This document shows, in pieces, positions 53,792 to 63,451 of a stretch of 64,000 bases of DNA. Both the position numbers and the translations under genes were made by a program. How positions within the stretch are numbered: position 1 is the first letter of the stretch; each line of letters opens with the position of its first letter. The stretch spans positions 186,001-250,000 of the forward strand of contig NZ_VTOM01000002.1 of NCBI RefSeq assembly GCF_009765365.1. The letters are read 5' to 3'. Below the pieces are notes generated by a model. That model was not told the DNA's origin. It ran no database searches and saw only the letters and a list, made by a program, of their open reading frames with translations. The DNA comes from Antarcticirhabdus aurantiaca. GTDB taxonomy: Bacteria; Pseudomonadota; Alphaproteobacteria; Rhizobiales; Rhizobiaceae.

Positions 53792-55194
53792 CCGGGCGGG
53801 CGGACGAGACGCAGGCGCGGGGCGTCCTTCTGGGAACGCTCGGACGCGTCGGCGACGGCTCGCCGCGCGAGCGCTCGGCGGAGGAGGTGCGCCGGCTCGA
53901 AGCCGTCAACGCCGCGCTGATCCGCCGCGTCGAGCGGATGACGGACACGCAGTCCGGCGCCTTTTCCTTGTTCCAGACCGCGCTCCACCTCGAGGCCCAG
54001 GTGCGCAGCCGCACCGCGGAACTGTCCCAGGCGTTGTGCCGCGTCGAGCAGACGAGCCGCGAGAACCTTGCCGCACGCGAGGCGGCCGATCGCGCCAACC
54101 GCTCCAAGACGCGCTTCCTCGCCGCCGCCGGCCACGACATCCTCCAGCCGCTCAGCGCCGCCCGCCTGTCCTTGTCCACCATCGAGGCGCCGAACGCCGA
54201 TGCGGCCGCGCGCCGGCGCGGGCTCGACACGATCGCGGCGGCGCTCGACACGATGGAGGAGCTGATCGCCAGCGTCCTCGACATGGCGCGCATCGACGCG
54301 GGCGCGGTGCGGCCGGAATTCGCCGCCGTGCCGCTGCGCGCGCTTCTCGAGGCCGTCGCGCGCGCCTTCGCGCCGCTCGCGGCCCGTAAGGGCCTCGTTT
54401 TGCGCGTCGCGGGCGCACCGACGATCCTCGGGACGAGCGATCCCGCCCTCCTGCGGCGCATCCTCGCCAACCTCGCCTCCAACGCCATCCGCTACACGCG
54501 AAGGGGCGGCGTTCTCCTGTCGGTGCGCCGGCGCGGCGCCCACGCCGTCCTCGAGGTGCGCGACACCGGCATCGGCGTGCCGGTCGACCAGCACGAGCTG
54601 ATCTTCGAGGAGTTCCATCGCGGACGCGCCGTCGGTCTGGACGCCGGCACCGCGGCGGCGGGGCTCGGCCTCGGCCTGTCGATCGTCCGGCGCCTCGCCG
54701 ACGCGCTGGAGCATCCGCTCGACCTGCGCTCCGTGGAAGGGCGGGGCAGCGCCTTCCGCATTCTCGTGCCCCGCACGGCTCCTCTGCCCGCCGGCTTCGA
54801 CGCGCCGCCCGCCGGCCGGGAGCCGCTTGCCGGCGCGCGCGTCCTTCTTCTCGGCGACGGAGAGGCCATCGCCGCGGCCGGGGTGCTCTTCGCGCGCTGG
54901 GGCTGCCGCGTCGCGCGCGAGCCGGCCGACGGGCGGGCGGCCTCGGCGGAAACGAGCACCGACCTCGTCGTTCTCGGCGGCGGCGAGGCGGGCGGGCCGA
55001 TCAGCGAGGCGGGTGCGCTTCGCGCGCTGGAGCGCCTGCGCGCCGCTCTCGGCCGTCCGGTGCCGGCGATCCTCCTGGTGCCGCGGCGCGAGGGGCACGA
55101 GCCCGGCGCGCCGCGCCCCGAGGCCTGCGAGCGGCTCGGCATTCCCGTCAGGCCGGCGGCGCTGCGGGCTCTGGCCGCCCACCTCCTCAGGTGA
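53788..55194 (+). CDS. NahK/ErcS-type hybrid sensor histidine kinase
   Basis: The 468-residue protein has a coiled-coil N-terminus (AFSLFQTALHLEAQVRSRTA) typical of NahK/ErcS kinases but no PAS domain. An H-box (TRFLAAAGHDILQPLSAARL, His about residue 112), N-box (ANLASNAIRYTRRGG), G1 (VRDTGIGVP) and G2 (GLGLGLSIVRR) follow. The C-terminal receiver is degenerate: TDLVVLGGGEAGG lacks the phosphoacceptor Asp. Co-translation with NosP indicates it is the NO-responsive kinase. Its stop abuts the convergent response regulator. Confidence 0.85.
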   Translation: MTGRADETQARGVLLGTLGRVGDGSPRERSAEEVRRLEAVNAALIRRVERMTDTQSGAFSLFQTALHLEAQVRSRTAELSQALCRVEQTSRENLAAREAADRANRSKTRFLAAAGHDILQPLSAARLSLSTIEAPNADAAARRRGLDTIAAALDTMEELIASVLDMARIDAGAVRPEFAAVPLRALLEAVARAFAPLAARKGLVLRVAGAPTILGTSDPALLRRILANLASNAIRYTRRGGVLLSVRRRGAHAVLEVRDTGIGVPVDQHELIFEEFHRGRAVGLDAGTAAAGLGLGLSIVRRLADALEHPLDLRSVEGRGSAFRILVPRTAPLPAGFDAPPAGREPLAGARVLLLGDGEAIAAAGVLFARWGCRVAREPADGRAASAETSTDLVVLGGGEAGGPISEAGALRALERLRAALGRPVPAILLVPRREGHEPGAPRPEACERLGIPVRPAALRALAAHLLR

Positions 55195-55908
55195 TCAGGC
55201 GGCCGTCGGGCCTACCCCTGCCCCCGCCTCGGCCAGCGCCATGATCTCCTTGTCGAGGCGGGCGGTCTCGACCACGGCCTGGGTCCGGCTGATGACGCCG
55301 AGCTTCCTCAGGATCTCGGACACGTGCGCCTTCACCGTCGTTTCCCCGACGCCGAGCTCGAAGGCGATCTGCTTGTTGAGGAGGCCCTGGCGGATCATGC
55401 CGAGAACCCGCAGCTGCTGGGGCGTCAGGCTGGCGAGCCGCGCTTCGAGGCCGCTCCCCGCGGCGCCGGGATCGGCGGCGGCCGACGGCGATAGGGCCGC
55501 GATGTCGGCTTCGAGTCCGTCGGCGAGGTGCACCGCGCCGGCGAGGACGTCGGCGATGGCGCGGGCAAGACCTGCCCGGTTGGCGGATTTCGGCACGAAG
55601 CCGGACACGCCGTAGGACAGCGCTTGGCGCGCCACGCGCGGATCGCTCTGGGCCGAGACGACGAGGATCGGCAGGCTGGGAAAGCGGCTTCGCAGCGTCG
55701 TGACGCCTTCGAAGCCGGAAATGCCGGGCATGGACAGGTCGAGAAGGGCGAGGTCGAAGCCTTCGGCGCCCTCCTCGCGCAGGACCGCCGCAGCCTCCTC
55801 GATGCCCGCCGCCTCGCGGATGTCCGGTTCGGGATCGACGGCCTCGATCGCGCCGCGCAGCGCCTCGCGAAACAGCGGGTGATCGTCGACGATCAGGAAA
55901 CGGTTCAT
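55195..55908 (-). CDS. NarL/FixJ-family response regulator
   Basis: The 237-residue protein has a receiver domain (FLIVDDHPLFREALRG; Asp in LALLDLSMPGISG; Lys in FVPKSANRAG) and a LuxR-type helix-turn-helix (LTPQQLRVLGMIRQGLLNKQ, IAFELGVGETTVKAHVSEIL). It is convergent with the kinase gene with no bases between the stop codons. The position makes it the probable phosphotransfer partner of the NahK-like kinase. Confidence 0.9.
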   Translation of the reverse strand: MNRFLIVDDHPLFREALRGAIEAVDPEPDIREAAGIEEAAAVLREEGAEGFDLALLDLSMPGISGFEGVTTLRSRFPSLPILVVSAQSDPRVARQALSYGVSGFVPKSANRAGLARAIADVLAGAVHLADGLEADIAALSPSAAADPGAAGSGLEARLASLTPQQLRVLGMIRQGLLNKQIAFELGVGETTVKAHVSEILRKLGVISRTQAVVETARLDKEIMALAEAGAGVGPTAA

Positions 55909-55996
55909 GGGCGCGGCACCCCTCCCGAAGGCGCGGATCGATGCGCGACCTTAGAAAGGCTCCAGGCCATTCGCAATCGGGCCGAAGCCCGCCGGC

Positions 55997-56683
55997 TCAG
56001 CCCGCCCCGCCGCGCCCGCCATGGACCGAGGACCAGGTCACGGGATCGGACAGGAAGCTCTCGACGATCGCGAGGGTTTCGGGCGGAAAGCTCTTCTGCG
56101 CCTTGGCGACGGCGAGAACGTCGTGCCAGGTGACGAGCGAGTGGAGGCTGAGGCCGGCCTTGGCGAGCTCCTCCGCGACGCCCGGAAAGACGCCGTAGAA
56201 GAAGATCACGAAGGTGTGGTCGACGGTGGCGCCCGCCTCGCGCAGCGCTTCGGCGAAGCCGACCTTCGAGCCGCCGTCGGTGGCGAGGTCCTCGACGAGA
56301 AGGACGCGCGCGCCCTCCTTGAGATCGCCCTCGATGCGGGCGTTGCGGCCGAAGCCCTTCGGCTTCTTGCGGACGTAGAGCATGGGAAGGCCGAGCCGGT
56401 CGGCGATCCAGGCCGCGAAGGGAATGCCGGCGGTCTCGCCGCCCGCCACCGCGTCGATGTTCTCGAAGCCGATCTCGGACAGGATGCGCCCGCAGGCGAA
56501 GTCCATCAGCGTCGAGCGGATGCGGGGATAGGAGATGAGCTTGCGGCAGTCGGTATAGACCGGGCTCGCCCAGCCGGACGTGAAGCGGAAGGGCTCCTCC
56601 GGCCGCGCGCCGACCGCGCCGATCTCCAGGAACATGCGCGCCGATAGTTCGGCGACGCGCGCCTTGTCCACGAATGCCGTCAC
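55997..56683 (-). CDS. pyrE: orotate phosphoribosyltransferase
   Basis: The 228-residue enzyme has the PRPP-binding motif ([20 protein letters not shown]) and conserved substrate segments ([57 protein letters not shown]). It transfers ribose-5-phosphate from PRPP to orotate in pyrimidine synthesis. Length and layout match alphaproteobacterial PyrE. It is a core gene and marks normal chromosome here. Confidence 0.93.
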   Translation of the reverse strand: MTAFVDKARVAELSARMFLEIGAVGARPEEPFRFTSGWASPVYTDCRKLISYPRIRSTLMDFACGRILSEIGFENIDAVAGGETAGIPFAAWIADRLGLPMLYVRKKPKGFGRNARIEGDLKEGARVLLVEDLATDGGSKVGFAEALREAGATVDHTFVIFFYGVFPGVAEELAKAGLSLHSLVTWHDVLAVAKAQKSFPPETLAIVESFLSDPVTWSSVHGGRGGAG

Positions 56684-56762
56684 CGCCTGCTCTCCTTCGA
56701 TCCTGACCGCTCCCGAGCCTCCATAAGCGCATCGCTTGCCGATGGAAACGGCGAGCTGCCGG

Positions 56763-56927
56763 TCAGCAGAGAAAGGGCAGGCCCGAACAGGCGAGAGCGA
56801 AGGGCGAAATGCCGAACAGAACGACGAGGATCGCCAGGAGAACCAGGAGGCCGACGAGAAACAGAAGGGCGCCTGCGGCGCTTCCCCGTCGCGGCGGCGG
56901 AGCGCCGGGCTGGGGCTCGGGCGCCAC
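56763..56927 (-). CDS. small single-span membrane protein, 54 residues
   Basis: GTG 56927 opens a frame with a proline/arginine-rich start ([20 protein letters not shown]) and then one hydrophobic helix ([20 protein letters not shown]), ending CSGLPFLC. It starts 15 bp after the SleB-like stop, same strand. The pattern of positively charged N-terminus then a 20-residue helix is that of a real small membrane protein. No family is known to me. Confidence 0.5.
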   Translation of the reverse strand: MAPEPQPGAPPPRRGSAAGALLFLVGLLVLLAILVVLFGISPFALACSGLPFLC

Positions 56928-56942
56928 GGGGCCGGCGCCCGC

Positions 56943-57473
56943 CTACTGCAGCCGCAGCGCCTCGGCCTGGGTGCGCAGGCGCTTGTCGCCGCGCTCCTGC
57001 CGGCTGACCTTCTCGTAGAAGGCGTTGCCCCCGGCGATGGCCAGGTAGTGCATGTTGTCGTAGCCGAAGGAATAGCCGGCGGTGTGGAAGAACATGGAGC
57101 GGCCGACCTCGCGCAGGCGCTGGCCCTTCAGCACGGAATAAGCGGCGCGGAAGGCGAGATCGCGCCCGCCGCCATCCATCGGGCGGGTCAGGACGCCGGG
57201 CGCGAACTGGTTCTTCTGCCCGACGACCTCGCAGACCGTATCGGGATAGTTGGGGCTCGCGACGCGGTTCATGACGACGGTCCCGACGCCGAGCATGCCC
57301 TCGACGCTGTCGCGGCGCGACTCGAAGAACATGGCCCGCGCCATGCAGGCCTGCTCGCGCGGATCGACGGCATTGTAGCCCATCGGCCGGTAGGACCCGT
57401 AGCCCGCGCATCCCGACAGGACCGCGCCGGCAAGAAGAACGGAGCCGAGAGAAAGAACGAAGGACGGACGCAT
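56943..57473 (-). CDS. SleB-like cell-wall hydrolase lipoprotein
   Basis: The 176-residue protein starts at ATG 57473 with a lipoprotein signal peptide ([20 protein letters not shown], lipobox LSGC). The hydrolase-2 (SleB/CwlJ) domain follows: [48 protein letters not shown]. The catalytic Glu is in FFES. It should cleave peptidoglycan while anchored in a membrane. Confidence 0.88.
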   Translation of the reverse strand: MRPSFVLSLGSVLLAGAVLSGCAGYGSYRPMGYNAVDPREQACMARAMFFESRRDSVEGMLGVGTVVMNRVASPNYPDTVCEVVGQKNQFAPGVLTRPMDGGGRDLAFRAAYSVLKGQRLREVGRSMFFHTAGYSFGYDNMHYLAIAGGNAFYEKVSRQERGDKRLRTQAEALRLQ

Positions 57474-57689
57474 GATCAACCCGAACGACCCTGATGACGG
57501 GAAGGATTCGATCCGACAATTCGCCTCGAATGATTGGCGAATGCTGAAGATCGCGCCCCGCGTGACCGCATGGTTAACGAAGCTTGTCGTGGCGGAAATC
57601 TGGCGAAGCGGCCCCGAACCTCGCGCGAAGCTTGGGACCGCGCCGCTTGGATGCCGCCTGTGGCCGATCTGCCGCAGGCGGGCGCGTCG

Positions 57690-58736
57690 TCAGGCTAGGC
57701 GCATCGCCGCGTAGAGGATGTTGCCGTTGGCCCCGCGGAAGACGTCCGTCTCGACGCGGTCGGAAACCTGCGCCGCCGCTTCCTCGGCGATCTGCCAGAT
57801 CTCGCGCTCGGAGCGCAGCAGCAGCGGCCAGTTCATGAAGGTCTCCATGTAGCCGTCGTCGACGATGTCGTGGTTGAAGTTGGCGAACAGGAAGGTCCCG
57901 CCGGGCTTCAGCATGCGCAGGCAGGTTTCGGTCAGCCGCACGGCCGCCGCGTGGGGCAGGTAGTCGTAGAGGCCCGCGGCATAGGCGAAGTCGAAGCGGC
58001 CGAGCCCGTAGCGCTGCGAGAGGAGGCCCTTCACCGAGCCGTTCATCGCCTCGACGGCGGTGCCCGCGAAGTCGCGCGCGACCGTGCCGACGCTCAACGG
58101 GTCCTGGTCGAGCGCCACCCAGCGCCGGATGCGCCCGCCCGCGAGCGCATCCGACAGGGCGCCCTCGCGCAGGTGCCCGCTCGCGATCGTCAGGATCTCG
58201 GTTTCCGCGCCTCGCTCGGCGGCCAGGGCGTCGACGCGAGCCGCCAGCAGGTCGCGGCGCTCGCGCACCGCCGATGCTGCCGGGGCGGCCGCGGTGTAGG
58301 CGTGGATCGCCCGGCCCCGATCGCTGGCTTCCGAAACGAGCGAGGCGACGCTTTCGTGGCCGTAGATGAAGTCGAGGAGACGAGCGTCGCCCGAATAGCC
58401 CCGCGGCTTGTCGAAGGACCAGGCGGTGAACGGGTCCTCGTGGACGATGGCCGCGACGGGGTGGCGCTGCGCCAGCGGCACCAGAGCCTGCCAGAGGGCG
58501 GGCGCGAGGCGGGCGCGCAGCTTGTGCATCTCGTGGAACAGGCGCGCAGTCACACGCTCCGGGGCCTCGCCGGCGCGAAAGCGTTGATCCACAAGGCTGA
58601 GCGCCAGGGCGAGTTGCGTCCGAGCAATCGATAGCTGGCCATCCTCTGCGGCAGATGACGCGTAGTCATGCTGCGAACCGATGAGCTCTGGGGTTATGAG
58701 ACTTTCACCATCGATAGCCGTCGTTACTTGTCTCAT
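57690..58736 (-). CDS. class I SAM-dependent methyltransferase with helical N-terminal domain
   Basis: The 348-residue protein has a helical N-terminal half (about residues 1-160) and a Rossmann methyltransferase C-terminal half: ILTIASGHLREGAL as motif I, WVALDQDPLSVGTVARDF (acidic residue of motif II), FDFAYAAGLYDYLP (motif IV) and MLKPGGTFLFANF (post-motif). The C-terminus resembles PhcB-like or extracellular-factor methyltransferases. The substrate is unknown. It is divergent from the GGDEF-EAL gene, 295 bp away. Confidence 0.8.
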   Translation of the reverse strand: MRQVTTAIDGESLITPELIGSQHDYASSAAEDGQLSIARTQLALALSLVDQRFRAGEAPERVTARLFHEMHKLRARLAPALWQALVPLAQRHPVAAIVHEDPFTAWSFDKPRGYSGDARLLDFIYGHESVASLVSEASDRGRAIHAYTAAAPAASAVRERRDLLAARVDALAAERGAETEILTIASGHLREGALSDALAGGRIRRWVALDQDPLSVGTVARDFAGTAVEAMNGSVKGLLSQRYGLGRFDFAYAAGLYDYLPHAAAVRLTETCLRMLKPGGTFLFANFNHDIVDDGYMETFMNWPLLLRSEREIWQIAEEAAAQVSDRVETDVFRGANGNILYAAMRLA

Positions 58737-59031
58737 GCTGTGTCCCGCTCGATGAAGTGGCGAGCTATCTTTACCTCCGCAACCATCCGTGAGTCTCGGG
58801 ACTCGTAGACAATTTGATTTAAAGGTTAACGTAAGAGTTCCAGACAGTTCGCTCCAACCTGCAGGATCGATCGGTGGCGGACGGATCGGATTGCTCCACC
58901 GCGATTAAGTCTCGATTCCGAAGTGCGCCTTAATGTGCAGCATCCGGCCGAGGATCCGGAGCATGGAGGCCGACGCGAGCGGGACACGATCGGCCGACAG
59001 GATACCAAGAGGCGATGAGACAGGTTCACCC
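58737..59031. promoter_or_regulatory. divergent promoter region, methyltransferase / GGDEF-EAL
   Basis: About 295 bp with an AT-rich core at 58810-58845 (AATTTGATTTAAAGGTTAAC), a likely promoter area. No gene is present. Confidence 0.4.
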
Positions 59032-61011
59032 ATGACCGCCAGCTTATCCCGGCTCGTCGAAGCCGAGTTGGCCAAGCGCTGGCACGCGCAGGCCGCCGCC
59101 CCGCTCCGCGAACTCTACGAAGCGCGGCGCGAGGACTCGCGGCGGGTCGACACCCGCTACACGATGTGGGCGGCGGTCGCGATCTACGTGGCCTTTTCCC
59201 CGCTCGACTTCGTCCTGATCCCGGATGTCGGCGCCTGGACGACGCTGGCGCGCCTCCTCTTCGGCGGGCTGGCGATCCTCCTGATCGAAGGCCTGACGCG
59301 GCTCGACGCCCGAGCGGACGTCCTCGACGCCGTCGGCGCAGGGATCGTGGTCGCCTGCTACATCGCCTGGCTCGCCATCGCCGTCTTCAGCAGTCACGCG
59401 CTCAGCGCGTCCTACTACATGGTCTTCGGCACCATCTTCATGATGGTCGCCAGCCTGTTCTTCAATTTCCGCCCGCTGAGCTCGATCCTGGCCTCGGTGG
59501 CGATCCTGTCCGCCTTCTTCGCCGCCACCATCTTCGTCGCCCCGGTGACGCCGGCCTATCGGCTGGCCTTCGGCACCTTCTATCTCTGCTGCTTCGGCTT
59601 CACCGGCCTCGTGAACTGGAAGCTGAACGCCGAGCGCTACAACGTCTTCCTCAACGCGCTCCAGGCGGAGCTGCGCCAGGAGGAGGTCGACGCCCGAAGC
59701 CGCGACCTCCTGCGCCTGTCCAACACCGACCCCCTGACCGGTCTCGACAACCGGCGCGCCATCGACGAGAAGCTCCGCCGCCTTTGGGCCGACTGGCAGG
59801 ACACCGGCCGCGGCTTCGCGACGGTCCTGATCGACATCGACTTCTTCAAGAAATACAACGATTTCCACGGCCATCAGGCGGGCGACCGCTGCCTCGTGGT
59901 GGTGGGACATGCCCTGGCGGCGGCGCTCAAGCCCTTCGACGCCTCGATCGGGCGCTACGGCGGCGAGGAGTTCATCGTCATCGCCCGCCTGAAGCGCGCC
60001 GACGAGGTCGCCTGCCTCGCCGAAACCATCCGCGGCACGGTCGAGGCGCTCGGCCTGCCGCACGGCCATCGGCGCGACGGCACGAGCGTGGTGACGGTCA
60101 GCGTCGGCGCGGCCGTGACGCGTCCCCAGATCGGGCCGAAGCTGGAGAAGCTGATCAACGAGGCCGACCGGGCGCTCTACGGCGCCAAGGCGAACGGGCG
60201 CAACTGCGTGCGCTTGTTCGATCCCAACGATCCCCAGAGCAGCGACGAGAGCGAGAACATCGCGGCGCTCCTGCGCATCGCCGTCGCCCAGAACCTCGTC
60301 TCGCTCGTCTACCAGCCGATCCAGAACGTCGCCACCGGCGAGGTCGAGGCGGTGGAGGCGCTGATGCGCCTGCGGATGCTGGACGGCACCAACGTGCCCC
60401 CGAGCCTCTTCATCCCGATCGCCGAGCGGACCGGCGCGATCCTGGAGCTCGGGCGCTGGGCGATCCGGACCGCCTGCCGCGAGATCCTAGCCTCCCATCC
60501 CGGCCTCGTCGTCAGCGTCAACGTTTCGGCCGTGCAGCTGCGCGCGCCGGGCTTCCCGGCGAGCGTCGCGGCGATCCTGGGAGAGGCGGGCGTCACCGGC
60601 AACCGGCTGGCCCTGGAGATCACCGAAGGCCTCGAGCTGGAGATGCACTCCGACGTCCTGCGCTGCATTTCGGAGCTGAAGCAGCTCGGCATCCGCATCT
60701 GGCTCGACGATTTCGGCACGGGCTTCGCCGGCCTCTCCTGGCTGCGCCTCATCAGCTTCGACACGGTGAAGATCGACCGCTCCTTCCTGCACGACAGCGC
60801 CGACCCGCGCGGCGCCGCCATGCTCCAGGACATCATCGCCCTCATCCGCAACCGCGGCCACCGCATGCTGGTGGAAGGGGTGGAAACGGCCGAGCAGATG
60901 GCGCTGATGCGGGCCTACCGGATCGATCAGATCCAGGGCTACCACGTCGGCCGCCCGATGCCCGCCGACAGCATCAAGGCGGACCTGCGGACCCGCCGCG
61001 TTCGCGCCTGA
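59032..61011 (+). CDS. membrane GGDEF-EAL cyclic-di-GMP protein
   Basis: The 659-residue protein has about six transmembrane helices (residues 40-205), then GGDEF and EAL domains. The cyclase site is GGEEF (RYGGEEFIVI, about residue 308), which is active-type. The I-site position reads KPFD rather than RxxD, so product inhibition may be absent. The EAL site is intact (EAVEALMRLR; DDFGTGFAGLSWLR; VKIDRSFL), so it may be bifunctional. ATG 59032 is used; in-frame ATGs at 58963 and 58933 lack better sites. Confidence 0.88.
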   Translation: MTASLSRLVEAELAKRWHAQAAAPLRELYEARREDSRRVDTRYTMWAAVAIYVAFSPLDFVLIPDVGAWTTLARLLFGGLAILLIEGLTRLDARADVLDAVGAGIVVACYIAWLAIAVFSSHALSASYYMVFGTIFMMVASLFFNFRPLSSILASVAILSAFFAATIFVAPVTPAYRLAFGTFYLCCFGFTGLVNWKLNAERYNVFLNALQAELRQEEVDARSRDLLRLSNTDPLTGLDNRRAIDEKLRRLWADWQDTGRGFATVLIDIDFFKKYNDFHGHQAGDRCLVVVGHALAAALKPFDASIGRYGGEEFIVIARLKRADEVACLAETIRGTVEALGLPHGHRRDGTSVVTVSVGAAVTRPQIGPKLEKLINEADRALYGAKANGRNCVRLFDPNDPQSSDESENIAALLRIAVAQNLVSLVYQPIQNVATGEVEAVEALMRLRMLDGTNVPPSLFIPIAERTGAILELGRWAIRTACREILASHPGLVVSVNVSAVQLRAPGFPASVAAILGEAGVTGNRLALEITEGLELEMHSDVLRCISELKQLGIRIWLDDFGTGFAGLSWLRLISFDTVKIDRSFLHDSADPRGAAMLQDIIALIRNRGHRMLVEGVETAEQMALMRAYRIDQIQGYHVGRPMPADSIKADLRTRRVRA

Positions 61012-61079
61012 TCCCTGGAGATCGACGGATGGGTCGCGCCGGAGGGAACGCTCGGGCGGGCTTGCGCATTGCGGGGCCG

Positions 61080-61823
61080 ATGACTTCCGACGCCGCGCCG
61101 GCCGCCCCTTCCGCTTCTCCGCTCGATCCCGCCGCGGAACGCCGCCACTTCATCTGGGTCGCGGCGGCCTCGCTCGGCGGCTTCGCGCTGCTTCTCGCCG
61201 CCTGGTTCGTCCTGCCGGTCGACGACTGGCTCGCGCGCTTCGCCGCGTTCGCGGACGGCCTCGGCTGGCCCGGCATCCTCATGCTGTCGGCGGCCTACGT
61301 CCTCGGCACCGTTCTTCTCGTGCCGGGCTTTCCGATGACGCTCGCCGCGGCCGTGGCCTACGGCTGGGGCGCGCTCGCCATCTGCTTCTTCGGGGGCCTC
61401 CTCGCCGCCTCCATATCCTTCTTCATCGCCCGCTTTCTCGCCCGCGACTTCGTCCAGCGGATGCTGCAGCGTCGTCCCGTCCTCAAGGCCGTGGACGAAG
61501 TGGCGGGAGAGGACGGGTTCATGACGATCCTTCTCGCCCGGCTGACGCCGATCACGCCCTTCGCCTTCGAAAACTACGCCTTCGGCGTCACCGCCGTGCG
61601 GTTCTGGCCGTTTCTCCTGGGCAGCGCGCTCGGCATCGTGCCGGGCACGATCATGAACGTCTGGATCGGGGTCATCGGCCGCACCGCGGCGACCGGCGAG
61701 GCGAGCCTTGCCAACTGGCTTCTGCTCGGCGTCGGCTTCGCCGCGACCGTGATCCTCACCGTCTGGATGACGCGCAAGGCCAAGCGCAAGCTCGCCGCCG
61801 ACGGGGTCGCCACCCCCGCCTGA
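61080..61823 (+). CDS. VTT-domain (TVP38/DedA-like) membrane protein
   Basis: The 247-residue protein has about six hydrophobic segments and the VTT/SNARE-associated core (GTVLLVPGFPMTLAAAVAYG, LLARLTPITPFAFENYAFGV, GIVPGTIMNVWIG). ATG 61080 is used; ATG 61029 is an in-frame alternative. The family is thought to include lipid scramblase-like proteins. It precedes a phospholipase-D-family gene by 110 bp. Confidence 0.87.
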   Translation: MTSDAAPAAPSASPLDPAAERRHFIWVAAASLGGFALLLAAWFVLPVDDWLARFAAFADGLGWPGILMLSAAYVLGTVLLVPGFPMTLAAAVAYGWGALAICFFGGLLAASISFFIARFLARDFVQRMLQRRPVLKAVDEVAGEDGFMTILLARLTPITPFAFENYAFGVTAVRFWPFLLGSALGIVPGTIMNVWIGVIGRTAATGEASLANWLLLGVGFAATVILTVWMTRKAKRKLAADGVATPA

Positions 61824-61933
61824 TCCCGGCGCCATTCGTCCAGCCGCGACCGGTCCGCCGCTGGGCAAGCGCGCGCGGCGCCCGATATTCGATGGCGCCC
61901 GCTCCGTGTCTGACCCCCTGCCGCGAAGGCCCG

Positions 61934-63451
61934 ATGGACCTGCCGATCGAACCAAGGCTCTCCTCCTCCGCTTCCGCCGCCCCGCCGAGCCTCGCGCCCG
62001 CCGGCGAAGCCGTGCTTCAGCCGGGCCGCAACTGCTGGCGGATCGAAGACGCGACCCGGGCCGCCGTTCTCGTCGACGCCGCTCCTTATTTCGCCCGGCT
62101 GGAGCCGGCGCTGCGCGGCGCCCGCCGCTCGATCATGGTTCTCGGCTGGGACTTCGACGGCCGCATCGCCTTCTCGCGCGGGGCGGATGACGAGCCGGCG
62201 GGCGAGCGGCTGGGACCGCTTCTGCGCCGCCTCGTCGAGGAGCGGCCGGAGCTCGAGGTGCGCATCCTCGTCTGGAGCGTCGCCGTGGTCCACGCGCCGA
62301 GCGACGCCGTCTCGCTCGTCGTCGGCGCCAACTGGCAGAACCATCCCCGCATCACGCTGCGGCTCGACACGAACCACCCCGCCTACGGCTCGCACCACCA
62401 GAAGGTCGTCGTGATCGACGACGAGCTCGCCTTCTGCGGCGGCATCGACCTCACGGTCGACCGCTGGGACACGCCTGAGCACCGGGTGGACGATCCGCGC
62501 CGCCGCACCCCGGACGGACGACCCTACCGCGCGGTCCACGACATGATGATGGCCGTCGAGGGACCGGTGGCCATGGGCCTCGGCGATCTCGCGCGCCGAC
62601 GCTGGGAGCGCGCGACCGGCGAGACGCTGTCGCCACCCGCCCCGCGCGTCGAGGCCGAAGGCCGTCTCTGGCCCGTGGACCTCGCGCCGGACTTTTCCGA
62701 CATCCCCGTCGCCATCGCCCGCACCGAGCCGGCCTGGAACGGCGCGCCGGAGGTACGCGAGTCCGGCCGGCTGACCCTGGACATCCTGTCGGCGGCGCGC
62801 ACCCTCGTCTATGTCGAGGCGCAGTACCTCGCGAGCTTCGAGGTCGGCACGATCCTCGCGCGCCACCTCGCCCGCGAGAGCGGGCCGGAGGTCGTGATCC
62901 TCGTGTCGCGCCGGCTCAACGGCTTCCTCGAAACGGTGTCGATGGGTGGCAATCGCGACCGGCTGATCCGCCGGCTGAAGCGCGCCGACCGCTTCGATCG
63001 CCTGCGCGTCTTCCAGCCGGTGGTGCCGGGGCCGGCGGAGAGCGACTGCGAGGTGTTCCTTCACGCCAAGCTCCTGATCGCCGACGACCGGCTCCTGCGG
63101 ATCGGATCCTCCAACCTCAACAACCGCTCCATGGGCCTCGACACGGAGTGCGACCTCGCCGTCGAGGCGGGCACGGAAGCGACGGCGCGGGCGATCGGCG
63201 CCTTGCGCGAGCGGCTCCTCGCCGAGCATCTCGGCGTCGATCCGATGCTGGTGAAGCGGACGGTGGCGGAGATGGGCTCGACCGTCGCGGCCATCGATGC
63301 CCTCAATACCGGCGCCCGGGGCCTCAAGCCCTACGCGGTCGGCAGCGGTCCCGGCCCGACCCACCGGGTGCCCGGCTCCTCGCTTCTCGATCCCAAGCGG
63401 CCCTTCAGGCTCGCCGGCGGGCTGCGCCGGCTGGTCCGGCGGAAGCGCTGA
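61934..63451 (+). CDS. phospholipase D-family protein (cardiolipin-synthase-like)
   Basis: The 505-residue protein contains two HKD motifs: GSHHQKVVVIDDELAFCGG (about residue 155) and FLHAKLLIADDRLLRIGSSN (about 376), the active site of the PLD superfamily. No N-terminal membrane helices are visible, unlike classical cardiolipin synthase. Start ATG 61934 has GAAGG upstream. Its last 47 bp overlap the 3' end of the convergent YbhN-like gene. Confidence 0.88.
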   Translation: MDLPIEPRLSSSASAAPPSLAPAGEAVLQPGRNCWRIEDATRAAVLVDAAPYFARLEPALRGARRSIMVLGWDFDGRIAFSRGADDEPAGERLGPLLRRLVEERPELEVRILVWSVAVVHAPSDAVSLVVGANWQNHPRITLRLDTNHPAYGSHHQKVVVIDDELAFCGGIDLTVDRWDTPEHRVDDPRRRTPDGRPYRAVHDMMMAVEGPVAMGLGDLARRRWERATGETLSPPAPRVEAEGRLWPVDLAPDFSDIPVAIARTEPAWNGAPEVRESGRLTLDILSAARTLVYVEAQYLASFEVGTILARHLARESGPEVVILVSRRLNGFLETVSMGGNRDRLIRRLKRADRFDRLRVFQPVVPGPAESDCEVFLHAKLLIADDRLLRIGSSNLNNRSMGLDTECDLAVEAGTEATARAIGALRERLLAEHLGVDPMLVKRTVAEMGSTVAAIDALNTGARGLKPYAVGSGPGPTHRVPGSSLLDPKRPFRLAGGLRRLVRRKR

